A model generated the notes under the pieces. The model saw nothing but the letters and a program-made list of their open reading frames with translations. It ran no database searches and had not been told where the DNA came from. The position numbers were made by a program, and so were the translations under genes. From positions 1 through 64,000 of the forward strand of contig JBFWUF010000014.1 in assembly GCA_050247435.1 (NCBI GenBank): a stretch of DNA of 64,000 nt. The letters are read 5' to 3'. Positions 1 to 9,600 of the stretch are shown here, in pieces; position 1 is the stretch's first letter, and each line of letters starts with the position of its first letter. Source of the DNA: JAJVID01 sp050247435 (GTDB lineage Bacteria > Acidobacteriota > Blastocatellia > RBC074).

Positions 1-231
1 ACCTTCCCGCGCACCGTTCCGCGTCTCTCGACGATCATTCCGTCGGGTCGTTCAGGCTGGACGAAGTTCTACAACCTGGGCAATGACGTTGGTCTGTTGG
101 GCGCGGTCATCAACAAGAACGAGAACGTCGAGGGTGATTCCGGCGCGTTCAACGGCGGTCACAACCTGCACAAGTTGACGCTCTCGTCAACCAACACTCT
201 GGTCATCCCGGTCTTCCCGCCGAGCTGCTAA
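1..231 (+). CDS. Exported protein of unknown function, C-terminal part (5' end outside window)
   Basis: Frame 1 is open from the window edge to a TAA at 229-231 and gives 76 residues ending in IPVFPPSC. I recognise no named domain. The segment is clearly related to the C-terminus of the complete protein encoded at 30380-31516 on the minus strand. Both have a motif of the form STIIPSGRSGW..FYNLGN (TIVPSGRTGW..FYGVGN in the other), then F-N/T-GGHNL, and finish with IPVFPPSC/IPIFPPGC. The complete relative has a signal peptide, so this one is probably exported too. Two hairpins follow the stop. The relationship is seen directly. The cellular role is unknown. Confidence 0.75.
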   Translation, partial: TFPRTVPRLSTIIPSGRSGWTKFYNLGNDVGLLGAVINKNENVEGDSGAFNGGHNLHKLTLSSTNTLVIPVFPPSC

Positions 232-264
232 CACAGCTTGACGCCGTAAGTCGGCGATTGATCG

Positions 265-293
265 AAGGGCCGGGTAACACCGGCCCTTCTTCT
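265..293 (+). terminator. Hairpin terminator after the first gene
   Basis: A perfect 9-bp stem (AAGGGCCGG at 265-273, CCGGCCCTT at 280-288) with loop GTAACA is followed by a pyrimidine run CTTCT. It lies 33 bases after the TAA of the leftmost gene and fits an intrinsic terminator for it. Confidence 0.7.
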
Positions 294-453
294 GAAATCT
301 GATTTGGGATTCGAACACACAATGATCGCTGCTCTTGTTGTAGTTCAGATTAGCCCAGCAATTATTATCCACCTGATGGCAGACGTACGAGCGTGATCAT
401 TGTTTGAGTTGGATTAGTCAGGTAACGGTCTTATATTCTGACTAGGAAACAAG

Positions 454-487
454 CCCGATGCGATAAATCGCATCGGGTATTTTTTTT
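454..487 (+). terminator. Strong intrinsic terminator
   Basis: A perfect 10-bp stem (CCCGATGCGA at 454-463, TCGCATCGGG at 468-477) with loop TAAA is followed by TA and eight T (480-487). The T-run is on the plus strand only, so it stops plus-strand transcripts and would not stop thrC. It is the second terminator in a row. The bases between them (about 290-450) hold no convincing gene, but could be a short transcript of their own. Confidence 0.8.
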
Positions 488-576
488 GTCCGTGATTCAG
501 AAATGACAGCGAGCCTGAGGTATCAACGGCTTGGCCAAATTACTTCGGCATAAGCTCTCCGATTCGTTTTGCCGCA

Positions 577-1884
577 CTATACCAACCCCAGCGCCTTCAT
601 TATCGCCGCTCGTTCGGCAGGCGCCGTCGTGAACGCGTTGGAATAATTCGACGCGAGCGGAATCTTTTCGCCGCTCTTGTTCATGATGCTCAAAGTTCCG
701 CGATGATAGTTGACAGTGTAATCCGGGTCTTTCAGAACGTGGCCGGTGAGGATCGCCACAACGTCTTCATCAGAATTGATAGCCCCGGCTGCGACCATCT
801 TTTTGACGCCGGCGAGCGTGACCGCTGAAGCCGGTTCGCAGCCGATGCCGTCGCGCCCGATCATCGCCTTCGCGTCGGCGATCTCCTGCTCTGTTACCTG
901 TTCGACTTCGCCCGCGCTCCATCGCAACCCGCGCATCGCTTTGGGCCACGAAACGGGATTGCCGATCTTGATCGCCGTGGCGAGCGTGGTCGCGCCCGCA
1001 ACCGGCATCAATGTTTCAGCCCCGGACTCCCACATTCGATAAAGCGGATTGGCTCCTTCGGCCTGAATGATCGTGATCTTCGGCATTTTTGCGATCACGC
1101 CGCGCTCCATCATTTCGTGAAAGCCTTTGGCGATGGCCGATGAATTGCCCAGGTTTCCGCCCGGCACGACTACGCGGTCGGGAGCGTGCCATCCGCGCTG
1201 CTGCATCATCTCGAACGCGATTGTCTTTTGGCCTTCCAGCCGGAACGGGTTGACTGAGTTGAGCAGATACAACGGCGATTCGTTCGCCACCTCGCGCACC
1301 AGCCGCATCGCGTCGTCGAAATCGCCTTCGAGTTGCAGCACAACCGCGCCATAATCGAGCGCCTGCGAAAGTTTGCCGAGCGCGATCTGGCCCGCCGGGA
1401 TGAAGACGAAAGCTTTCATTCCGGCGCGCGCGGCGTACGCGGCCATCGAAGCCGACGTGTTGCCCGTGCTGGCGCAAGCCACGCTGGCCGCGCCCAAACG
1501 CTTCGCCTGTGTGACGCCAGTGGTCATTCCCAAATCCTTGAACGACCCGGTCGGATTCATTCCCAGATGTTTGAACGACAGACGGTTCATTCCGGCGTAT
1601 TCGGCGCATCGCGGCGCGTCCCAGATCTGCGTGTTGCCTTCGGTCATCGTGACAATTTCCGATTCTTCCGTTTCCGGCAACAGTTCGCGAAAGCGCCAGA
1701 CGCCGCTCTGGTCAATGGATTTGGGCGAGGCGCGGCGCCAGTCCCAGACGCTCATCAATCGCTCGCCCTGAAACTCGTTCACTTCGTAGGTGACATCAAG
1801 CAGACCAGAGCATTCCGGGCAAGTGTAGATTCGTTGTGAGGCGGGAAAATCGGTTTGGCAGTTGATGCAGCGAAGAACAGGCAT
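577..1884 (-). CDS. thrC: Threonine synthase
   Basis: PLP enzyme that converts O-phosphohomoserine to threonine and phosphate in the cytoplasm, the last step of threonine synthesis. An N-terminal zinc ribbon (CINC and CPEC) opens the protein. The PLP lysine lies in GSFKD, about residue 116, and the phosphate-binding loop reads GGNLGNSSA. About 435 residues is normal for the family. The frame is open upstream to a TTG at 1921-1923, but the ATG at 1882-1884 puts the start directly before VLRCINC, as in other threonine synthases, so I use that. It is the last gene of the asd-lysC-thrC run on this strand. Homoserine dehydrogenase and homoserine kinase are not in the window. Confidence 0.93.
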   Translation of the reverse strand: MPVLRCINCQTDFPASQRIYTCPECSGLLDVTYEVNEFQGERLMSVWDWRRASPKSIDQSGVWRFRELLPETEESEIVTMTEGNTQIWDAPRCAEYAGMNRLSFKHLGMNPTGSFKDLGMTTGVTQAKRLGAASVACASTGNTSASMAAYAARAGMKAFVFIPAGQIALGKLSQALDYGAVVLQLEGDFDDAMRLVREVANESPLYLLNSVNPFRLEGQKTIAFEMMQQRGWHAPDRVVVPGGNLGNSSAIAKGFHEMMERGVIAKMPKITIIQAEGANPLYRMWESGAETLMPVAGATTLATAIKIGNPVSWPKAMRGLRWSAGEVEQVTEQEIADAKAMIGRDGIGCEPASAVTLAGVKKMVAAGAINSDEDVVAILTGHVLKDPDYTVNYHRGTLSIMNKSGEKIPLASNYSNAFTTAPAERAAIMKALGLV

Positions 1885-1949
1885 AAGAGTGAAGTCAAAG
1901 CCTCGTGAAGATTCGAGTTTCAATTCGGATGGGCCGTTTGAATCCGGCC

Positions 1950-2417
1950 TTATTGATAATGGGCGATGAGCCGGTCACGGACCTGCTCGTCGCTCAGGCC
2001 TTCCTTCTTGAGTTTCGACGCCATCAGGGCGCTGACCTTGCAGATTCCACAGCCCGCTGAATGATCATCTTCGTAGCAACTATGCAGACTTTTGTGCCCG
2101 ATGGCGTCGCAGTAACAGAAGCATGGCAGTTGAGCCAGCGTTACCGGAATCTCTTTAGCTACCTGATACGCCTCGCGCGTTTCGCCGGTAAACTGTTCCG
2201 GCGCCAATGTCGGCGGCAATGTCTTCGGATCAGGCGCCGTCTTGAAATGCGCCGGGATTCTGCGCGCAGGCACAGTCGCTGTTGGCGAGGCCCCGGTCTG
2301 CTGCCCCTGATGGTTGTGAGCCGTGTTTTGGGAGCCGTTCGTGTTACAAGCTGAAATCAAAGGCATCACGCACAGCAACGCCGCCACGGACATGAAAGCT
2401 ATCCTTTTCCCTCTCAT
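1950..2417 (-). CDS. PCYCGC-motif lipoprotein
   Basis: A 155-residue lipoprotein. The N-terminus has a short basic region, a hydrophobic core and a lipobox ending LISAC at about residue 24. A proline- and threonine-rich linker follows. The C-terminal half carries a dense cysteine/histidine cluster (PCFCYCD, then HKSLHSCYEDDHSAGCGIC), which matches the PCYCGC-motif family (PF13798), a family of unknown function found on membrane-anchored proteins. The cysteine layout suggests metal or haem binding, which is inference. It sits between lysC (72 bases upstream) and thrC. It is probably cotranscribed with them, but has no known tie to amino-acid synthesis. Confidence 0.75.
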   Translation of the reverse strand: MRGKRIAFMSVAALLCVMPLISACNTNGSQNTAHNHQGQQTGASPTATVPARRIPAHFKTAPDPKTLPPTLAPEQFTGETREAYQVAKEIPVTLAQLPCFCYCDAIGHKSLHSCYEDDHSAGCGICKVSALMASKLKKEGLSDEQVRDRLIAHYQ

Positions 2418-2488
2418 AAAACCTCTCCTTGTTGATTGAATTCGTACTTGTTATCTGCTCGCCCGTTCGCGAAGCAAGCAGGGCTTTA

Positions 2489-3901
2489 TCACTGCGAAGG
2501 CTTATCGAGTTCAAACGCGCGGTGAATGGCGCGCACGGCTTCCGCGGCTTCAGACGCCGACACGATCAACGAGATGTTGCGCTCGGATGAGCCTTGCGAG
2601 ATGGCGATCACGTTGACCCCGGCGGCGCCCAATGCGGCGAAGACTTTGCCCGCTATGCCCGGCGTGCCCTGCATCCGATCACCGACGACCGCGACGACCG
2701 CGATTGAATCATACGCCGAGATGTCTTCGATGTGGCCCAGCATCAGGTCCAGTTCCAGCGCCGAGCGCAAGGCTTTCACCACGCGCGCGGCTTCCGACGA
2801 ATTGACCACGAAGCAGATGTTGTTCTCCGACGAAGCCTGCGAAATCATCAGGATGTTGGCCCGTTCCGAGGCGACCGCGCCCAGCGCCTTCGCGGCGATG
2901 CCGGGAATGCCCTGCATGCCTTTGCCGCTGATCGTAATCAAGCTTACCTGCCGAATCGCGGTGACGGCTTTGACGCCGCGCGCCGACGGATGGCCATCAA
3001 CGCTGATGCGCGTGCCCGGATTTTCAGGGTTGAAGCTGTTAAGAATGCGGACCGGAATGCCCTGTTTGTAAACCGGCAAGATCGTTTTGTGGTGCAGCAC
3101 CTTCGCGCCGTAATAGGCCAGTTCGGAAGCTTCGCTGTAGCTGATCTCGCGCATTGTGCGCGCTTCGGGCACTTCGCCCGGATTGGCCGTCATCACGCCG
3201 TCAACGTCGGTCCAAATCCACACCTCGTCGGCGTCGAGCGCCGCGCTGATGATCGCGGCGGTGTAATCGGAACCGCCTCGCCCCAAAGTCGTCTGCACGC
3301 CCTCTTTCGTCGCGGCAATGAAGCCGGTGATTACCGGAATCTCGCCCTGATCAAGCAGCGGCGTCAGTTTGTCGCGCGTTTGCTGGCGAGTCTCGTCCAT
3401 CGTCGGCTCGGCCTGGCCGAACTGGTCGTCGGTGACGATCAGTTCAGTGGCTTCGATTGAACGCGAAACGACGCCGCGTTCGGCAATCGCGCAGGAAAGG
3501 ATCGGCGCGCACAGCATCTCGCCCAAGCCGGAGATCGCGTCGAGCGTGCGCGGCGTCAATTCGCGCACCATCGTCAAGCCCTTGCACAAAGTCTCGAACC
3601 GCTCAACGCGCTGTCGCAGCGATTCAATCGCCTCGCGGCGGCGCGACGCGTCGTTGGGCGTCAACAGGTGTATGGCCTGACGGTGCGGCTCGTGCAGTTC
3701 GTCGCTGACGGTCTTGTGATAATGCCCGCCTACCGCGTTCTGCGCCGCCGCGATCAGCTTGTTCGTCACCCCGCTCATCGCCGAAGTGACCACAACGACT
3801 TTGTGACCTTCTTTCGCGGCCCTGACCGCCAAGTCCGCCGCTTGCCCGATGCGTTCGGCGCTTCCGACGGAGGTGCCGCCAAATTTCATTACGATCAGCA
3901 T
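2489..3901 (-). CDS. lysC: Aspartate kinase (monofunctional, two ACT domains)
   Basis: Phosphorylates aspartate, the committed step to lysine, threonine and methionine. The kinase domain starts with KFGGTSVGS at residues 6-14 and has the nucleotide-binding TTLGRGGSDYTA segment in the middle. The last 150 residues contain two ACT domains in tandem, with the parallel motifs GMQGIPGIAAK and RMQGTPGIAGK, the usual site of feedback control by lysine or threonine. At 470 residues it is a stand-alone kinase and is not fused to homoserine dehydrogenase. It starts at ATG 3899-3901. The toxin-like gene upstream ends only 12 bases away, so the genes are very likely on one transcript. Confidence 0.95.
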   Translation of the reverse strand: MLIVMKFGGTSVGSAERIGQAADLAVRAAKEGHKVVVVTSAMSGVTNKLIAAAQNAVGGHYHKTVSDELHEPHRQAIHLLTPNDASRRREAIESLRQRVERFETLCKGLTMVRELTPRTLDAISGLGEMLCAPILSCAIAERGVVSRSIEATELIVTDDQFGQAEPTMDETRQQTRDKLTPLLDQGEIPVITGFIAATKEGVQTTLGRGGSDYTAAIISAALDADEVWIWTDVDGVMTANPGEVPEARTMREISYSEASELAYYGAKVLHHKTILPVYKQGIPVRILNSFNPENPGTRISVDGHPSARGVKAVTAIRQVSLITISGKGMQGIPGIAAKALGAVASERANILMISQASSENNICFVVNSSEAARVVKALRSALELDLMLGHIEDISAYDSIAVVAVVGDRMQGTPGIAGKVFAALGAAGVNVIAISQGSSERNISLIVSASEAAEAVRAIHRAFELDKPSQ

Positions 3902-3913
3902 AAGAATGAAAAC

Positions 3914-4264
3914 TCAAAGTGGTAATATGCGAATTCTGTTCACCCATTCCTCCGCGTCGTTGATCATCCAGATAAGCAACAAATCATCAACGATATTATT
4001 AATTGGCATTCTCTGCGGAGCGATTAGAACACCGGAGCTTGTCGCCGATTGAATAAACCTGGCGAAATGATCGGGCATAGTTTTCTGATCATGCGACACA
4101 AGCACTCGGCCTTCCGCCGAAGCCTGGGCGAGAACTTCCAGATCATCCAGACCGTGCAGACCGGCAGCGTGCGCTGATTTGAAATCAATGCTTGGTTCAC
4201 TGCGCAGTGTTGCCTTAACAATGATCTGGTTTAGATCGTTGTCAGCTTGAAAGCGAACCTTCAT
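3914..4264 (-). CDS. DUF5615-type PIN-like protein, putative toxin
   Basis: A 116-residue protein of the DUF5615 (PIN-like) family, proposed to be the toxin half of DUF433/DUF5615 pairs. Visible features are an acidic N-terminal region FQADNDLN, the segment SAHAAGLHGLDDLEVLAQA, then VLVSHDQKTM, which matches the TxD/SHD-type acidic element of PIN folds. The N-terminal aspartates plus SHD would form the metal site. Nuclease activity is inferred and has been little tested for this family. Its start codon overlaps the stop of the DUF433 gene by four bases (ATGA at 4261-4264), the usual coupling of an antitoxin-toxin pair. The pair lies inside the asd-lysC operon. Confidence 0.8.
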   Translation of the reverse strand: MKVRFQADNDLNQIIVKATLRSEPSIDFKSAHAAGLHGLDDLEVLAQASAEGRVLVSHDQKTMPDHFARFIQSATSSGVLIAPQRMPINNIVDDLLLIWMINDAEEWVNRIRILPL

Positions 4265-4581
4265 TGGTGGGCTAATTCCAATTGACGACGGGCTTCCATC
4301 ATCTTTTGATAAAAATCCGGTTCGGACGCGCGTAGCGACTTCCGCAACCGCTCGAAGTCCGCCTCGGCGTCTTCCAGGTATTTATCTATCTCGGCTTTGT
4401 GTCCGAGATAGTAGGCGATCACGCCATAAACCTGCTCCAGCGTGAGCGAGGGAAAACATTCGGAAGCAATCGTCTCCGGTGACAAGCCGCTCTGAAATGC
4501 AACCACAACAGAGTCAAGAGAAATACGTGTATCAGCTACCCAATAAGCGTCGTCGCGATACTCAACGTACTGCATATCCAT
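4261..4581 (-). CDS. DUF433-family protein, putative antitoxin
   Basis: 106 residues. The DUF433 domain, a winged helix-turn-helix-like fold, covers about residues 10-75, with the typical DTRISLDSVV (usually GTRI-V) and GLSPETIASECFPSLTLEQVYGVIAYYL. Family members sit beside DUF5615 PIN-like proteins and are thought to be their antitoxins and DNA-binding repressors. The protein is a little longer than usual, with a charged helical tail (residues 76-106) that may cover the toxin. It lies 21 bases after asd. The pair is thus inserted between asd and lysC without interrupting the gene order. Confidence 0.82.
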   Translation of the reverse strand: MDMQYVEYRDDAYWVADTRISLDSVVVAFQSGLSPETIASECFPSLTLEQVYGVIAYYLGHKAEIDKYLEDAEADFERLRKSLRASEPDFYQKMMEARRQLELAHQ

Positions 4582-4602
4582 AGCTTTTCCTCCCTGGGAA
4601 GC

Positions 4603-5661
<1,059 letters not shown>

Positions 5662-5802
5662 TGTTTCATCATCCTTGCAGTCTGGATTTTCGTTCCGAGT
5701 GCGGGAGCATCACCTGCTTGTGTGGACACTGCTTGAACGAAACCGAATGGTAGGTTGCGGGCGCGGGCTATGTCAAGAAAGGCTTCATTGATCGGATCAA
5801 GG

Positions 5803-5820
5803 CTTGTAATTCAGTACAAG
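5803..5820. promoter_or_regulatory. Candidate operator of the Phd/ParE-like pair
   Basis: An inverted repeat CTTGTA-ATTCAG-TACAAG lies 44 bases before the antitoxin start, in the gap shared with divergent asd. Phd/YefM antitoxins usually repress their own operon by binding short palindromes in this place. The palindrome is seen directly. Its role is inferred. Confidence 0.4.
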
Positions 5821-5863
5821 ATTCCGTACCTTTAACCGGTCAATAAAACGTCTTGGAGGAGTT

Positions 5864-6145
5864 ATGCCGAAGATTCAGTTGGATCAGGACATCAGGCCGC
5901 TATCAGAGTTCCGCGCCAAAACCACAACTTTCGTTCAGCAGGTGCGCGAAACCGGCAGACCTCTGGTGATCACACAAAATGGGCGGAGCGCAGCCGTGCT
6001 GTTGGATGTCGTCGAATATGAAAAACTTCTGGAGCGACTCGAAGTTCTGGAAGATGTGATTAAGGCTGAAAAGCAAATTGATGAGGGCAAAGGCGTCAGC
6101 CACAGCGAAGCGAAGAAACAATTGATGGCGAGGCTGAAGCGATGA
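5864..6145 (+). CDS. Phd/YefM-family antitoxin
   Basis: A 93-residue type II antitoxin. The N-terminal 60 residues are the DNA-binding Phd/YefM fold (RPLSEFRAKTTTFVQQVRETGRPLVITQNGRSAAVLLDVVEYEKL). The C-terminal charged helices would wrap the toxin. The start is well fixed: a GGAGGAG ribosome site precedes ATG 5864 by six bases. It overlaps the downstream toxin gene by four bases (ATGA at 6142-6145). It most likely neutralises that toxin and represses the operon through the palindrome at 5803-5820. Confidence 0.9.
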   Translation: MPKIQLDQDIRPLSEFRAKTTTFVQQVRETGRPLVITQNGRSAAVLLDVVEYEKLLERLEVLEDVIKAEKQIDEGKGVSHSEAKKQLMARLKR

Positions 6146-6447
6146 AGATCACCTGGTCTCCGCTCGCATTGGAACGAGCGGGCGAGATCGTTGATTTTAT
6201 TGCGCGGGAAAACGTCGAAGCGGCGCGCCTGATCGCCATCGAACTTTTCGGCGCGGTCGAACGGTTGGAGAAGTTCCCCGAATCAGGCCGCATCGTTCCT
6301 GAGGTCAACCGCCACAATATCCGAGAGATCATTCATGGCAAGTATCGGATCATCTACCGTGTTGACGCCAAACAAGTAGCCATCCTCACCGTTCGTCACG
6401 TCAGGCAACAGTTTCCGCCCGATGAGATCACACAGTTAAAACCGTAA
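6142..6447 (+). CDS. ParE/RelE-family toxin
   Basis: 101 residues with the compact RelE/ParE fold. Visible family features are an N-terminal ITWSPLALERAGEIVDFIARE, then LEKFPESGRIVPEV, then the central strand YRIIYRV, and the C-terminal VRHVRQQF. The phrase pattern (P-SGR-VPE, IRE-I--KYRIIYRV-) is closer to ParE than to RelE, so gyrase poisoning is somewhat more likely than mRNA cleavage. This is inferred from family resemblance only. It is translationally coupled to the Phd-like antitoxin by a 4-base overlap and ends 28 bases before the convergent GMC oxidoreductase. Confidence 0.88.
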   Translation: MKITWSPLALERAGEIVDFIARENVEAARLIAIELFGAVERLEKFPESGRIVPEVNRHNIREIIHGKYRIIYRVDAKQVAILTVRHVRQQFPPDEITQLKP

Positions 6448-6475
6448 ACAGAGTTGCAGCCCGACCACCTTTCGC

Positions 6476-8044
6476 TTAATAGCTCGCTTTGATCAAATCC
6501 GCCGCCTTCTCCGCAATCGCCATCGTCGGCGCGTTCGTGTGGCCGGTGATCTGAACCGGGATGACAGAGGCGTCAACAACGCGCAATCCTTCGACGCCGC
6601 GCACTCGCAAACGATCATCAACGACGGCCATCTCGTCATTTCCCATCTTGCACGTGCCCACCGGATGGTAGATCGTCTCGGCTGTCTGCCGGACATGTTC
6701 CGCGATGTCGTCGTCCAACACCGCCACATCGCCTGGCCACCACTCCTTGCCGCGAAACCGGTCGAACTGTCTCGCGCGCAAGATTCTGCGCGCGAGTTTG
6801 ACGCCTTCGACGCAGACCGAAAGATCGGCCTCCGAAGCCAGGTAGTTCGGCTGAATCGCGGGTGTAGCCAGCGGATCGCTGGATTTGAGTTTGATGTAGC
6901 CCCGGCTTTTCGGCTTCTGCAGCGCGACGCCAACTGAAAAGCCGTGCAGGTCGGGGTTTTTGAACCCGTTGTCCATGTAAAAGACCGGCGCGAAGACCAG
7001 TTCGATGTTCGGCGTAAGCTGTGACGAATCGGTTTTGACGAAAGCGGCGGCTTCAGCCACGTTCGATGTCAGCGGCCCTTTTTTGAAGAGCAGAAATTTG
7101 AGGATGTTCGTGATCGTGTCCGCATTGTGCAAACCGACAGGCTCGCGGCATTCGTACTCGACGCCGATCAACAGGTGGTCTTGCAGGTTCTGGCCGACGC
7201 CCGGCAGGTCAGCGACGACAGGAATGTCCAGCGCGCGCAGATCGTCAGCAGGGCCGACTCCCGACAGCATTAACGTTTGCGGCGAATTAATCGCGCCGCC
7301 AGACAGTATGACTTCGCAGTCAGCGCGCGCCTGCTCGGTTTCGCCGTCTCGAACGTATTCGACTCCGGCGGCCTTGCCATTGTCGAACAGCAACCGCGTG
7401 ACATGCGCGCCGGTCTTCACAGTTAAATTCGAGCGCAACAGGACCGGCTTCAGGAAAGCGTCGGCGGCGCTGTGGCGTTTCCCCTTCTTCTGCGTAACTT
7501 GCAAAAAGCCTACGCCCTCCTGCGTGTCGCCGTTCAAATCTTCGTTGTAATGGATTCCGGCCTCCCGCGCGGCTGAGATAAAGCGGCGCGTCAGCAGATT
7601 GACAGAACGCAGATCGGTGACGCTCAGTTCCCCACCCCGCCCGTGATAACCGTTCGAGAAGCGGCTGTTGTGTTCGGATTTTTTGTAATACGGCAGGATT
7701 TCGTCATAGCTCCAGCCTTCAATCCCCAGTTCGCGCCAGTTGTCGTGATCGCCGCGATTGGCCCGGCTGTAGACCATCGCGTTGATCGAACTCGATCCGC
7801 CGAGCGCCTTGCCGCGCGGCCAGTACATCCGGCGGCGGTTCATGTGCTCAAGCTCTTCGGTCTCGTAAGCCCAGTCGCATTCGGTCTTGAACAGCTTCGG
7901 GAAAGCGGCGGGAATCTGAATCTCTTTTTTCTTGTCCGGGCCGCCCGCTTCGAGCAACAGCACTTTCACATACGGGTCTTCGGTCAAACGATTAGCTAAT
8001 ACACAACCGGCAGAGCCTGCCCCAACGATCACGTAATCGTACAT
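6476..8044 (-). CDS. GMC-family FAD oxidoreductase (choline dehydrogenase-like)
   Basis: Oxidises an alcohol group with FAD. The substrate cannot be read from sequence. The FAD motif GAGSAG is at 8-13. GMC signature 1 (PRGKALGGSSSINAMVY) is at 76-92 and signature 2 (GAINSPQTLMLSGVG) lies near the middle. The probable catalytic pair is His460 in YHPVGT and Asn504 in HTNAPT. At 522 residues it has the length of BetA-type choline dehydrogenases, but the neighbourhood contains no betaine genes, so I do not assign betA. There is no signal peptide. It is a single gene, convergent with the toxin-antitoxin pair. Confidence 0.9.
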   Translation of the reverse strand: MYDYVIVGAGSAGCVLANRLTEDPYVKVLLLEAGGPDKKKEIQIPAAFPKLFKTECDWAYETEELEHMNRRRMYWPRGKALGGSSSINAMVYSRANRGDHDNWRELGIEGWSYDEILPYYKKSEHNSRFSNGYHGRGGELSVTDLRSVNLLTRRFISAAREAGIHYNEDLNGDTQEGVGFLQVTQKKGKRHSAADAFLKPVLLRSNLTVKTGAHVTRLLFDNGKAAGVEYVRDGETEQARADCEVILSGGAINSPQTLMLSGVGPADDLRALDIPVVADLPGVGQNLQDHLLIGVEYECREPVGLHNADTITNILKFLLFKKGPLTSNVAEAAAFVKTDSSQLTPNIELVFAPVFYMDNGFKNPDLHGFSVGVALQKPKSRGYIKLKSSDPLATPAIQPNYLASEADLSVCVEGVKLARRILRARQFDRFRGKEWWPGDVAVLDDDIAEHVRQTAETIYHPVGTCKMGNDEMAVVDDRLRVRGVEGLRVVDASVIPVQITGHTNAPTMAIAEKAADLIKASY

Positions 8045-8149
8045 AGTTCGTCCTTTGTGTTCGCTTGATTGTGATCAATTGTGAGGTGTTGACCACGCTG
8101 CGCGACGAATTGTCTCAGATAACGAACCGTGTGCAAATGGATTGTGGGA

Positions 8150-8176
8150 GTGGGACAATTTGGCAAATTGTCCCAC
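8150..8176. repeat. Perfect palindrome, copy 1 of the GTGGGACAATTTGGC family
   Basis: Arms GTGGGACAATTT (8150-8161) and AAATTGTCCCAC (8165-8176) with loop GGC. It lies just downstream of the minus-strand gene ending at 8185. Related hairpins lie at 12235-12263 and 15054-15082. It could act as a terminator stem, but there is no T-run. Confidence 0.75.
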
Positions 8177-8184
8177 CCACGATT

Positions 8185-9483
<1,299 letters not shown>

Positions 9484-9495
9484 AAAGACCTCGCT

Positions 9496-9596
9496 CCGGG
9501 GGCGCACGCGGCTCGCGTGCGCGCTTACTGAGCGCGATCTTTCATCGCAGTGCGACTTTCTCAGTAAGCGCGCACGCGAGCCGCGTGCGCCCCCGG
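9496..9596. repeat. 37-bp perfect inverted repeat with nested hairpins
   Basis: The left arm at 9496-9532 and right arm at 9560-9596 are exact complements, with a 27-base loop. Each arm is itself a hairpin (GCGCACGCG-GCT-CGCGTGCGC). The element fills the gap between the barrel gene and the next gene almost exactly. It includes the upstream GTG that would extend the downstream gene. The core GCGCACGC is shared with the tandem array at 44720-44947. Transcribed, it would form a very stable double stem between two exported-protein genes. Confidence 0.85.
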
Positions 9597-9600
9597 GAAG

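Noticed and set aside
300..345. tRNA-like GTTCGAATCC on the minus strand near 305-325
   Set aside because: The bases on both sides of the TTCGAAT loop do not pair as a T-stem, and no anticodon or acceptor stem can be drawn.
187..372. 61-codon frame on the minus strand
   Set aside because: It overlaps the end of the real plus-strand gene and a terminator, and has no protein-like pattern.
5662..5863. Lysine or threonine riboswitch before asd
   Set aside because: No long conserved stem pattern is visible in the 202-base gap.
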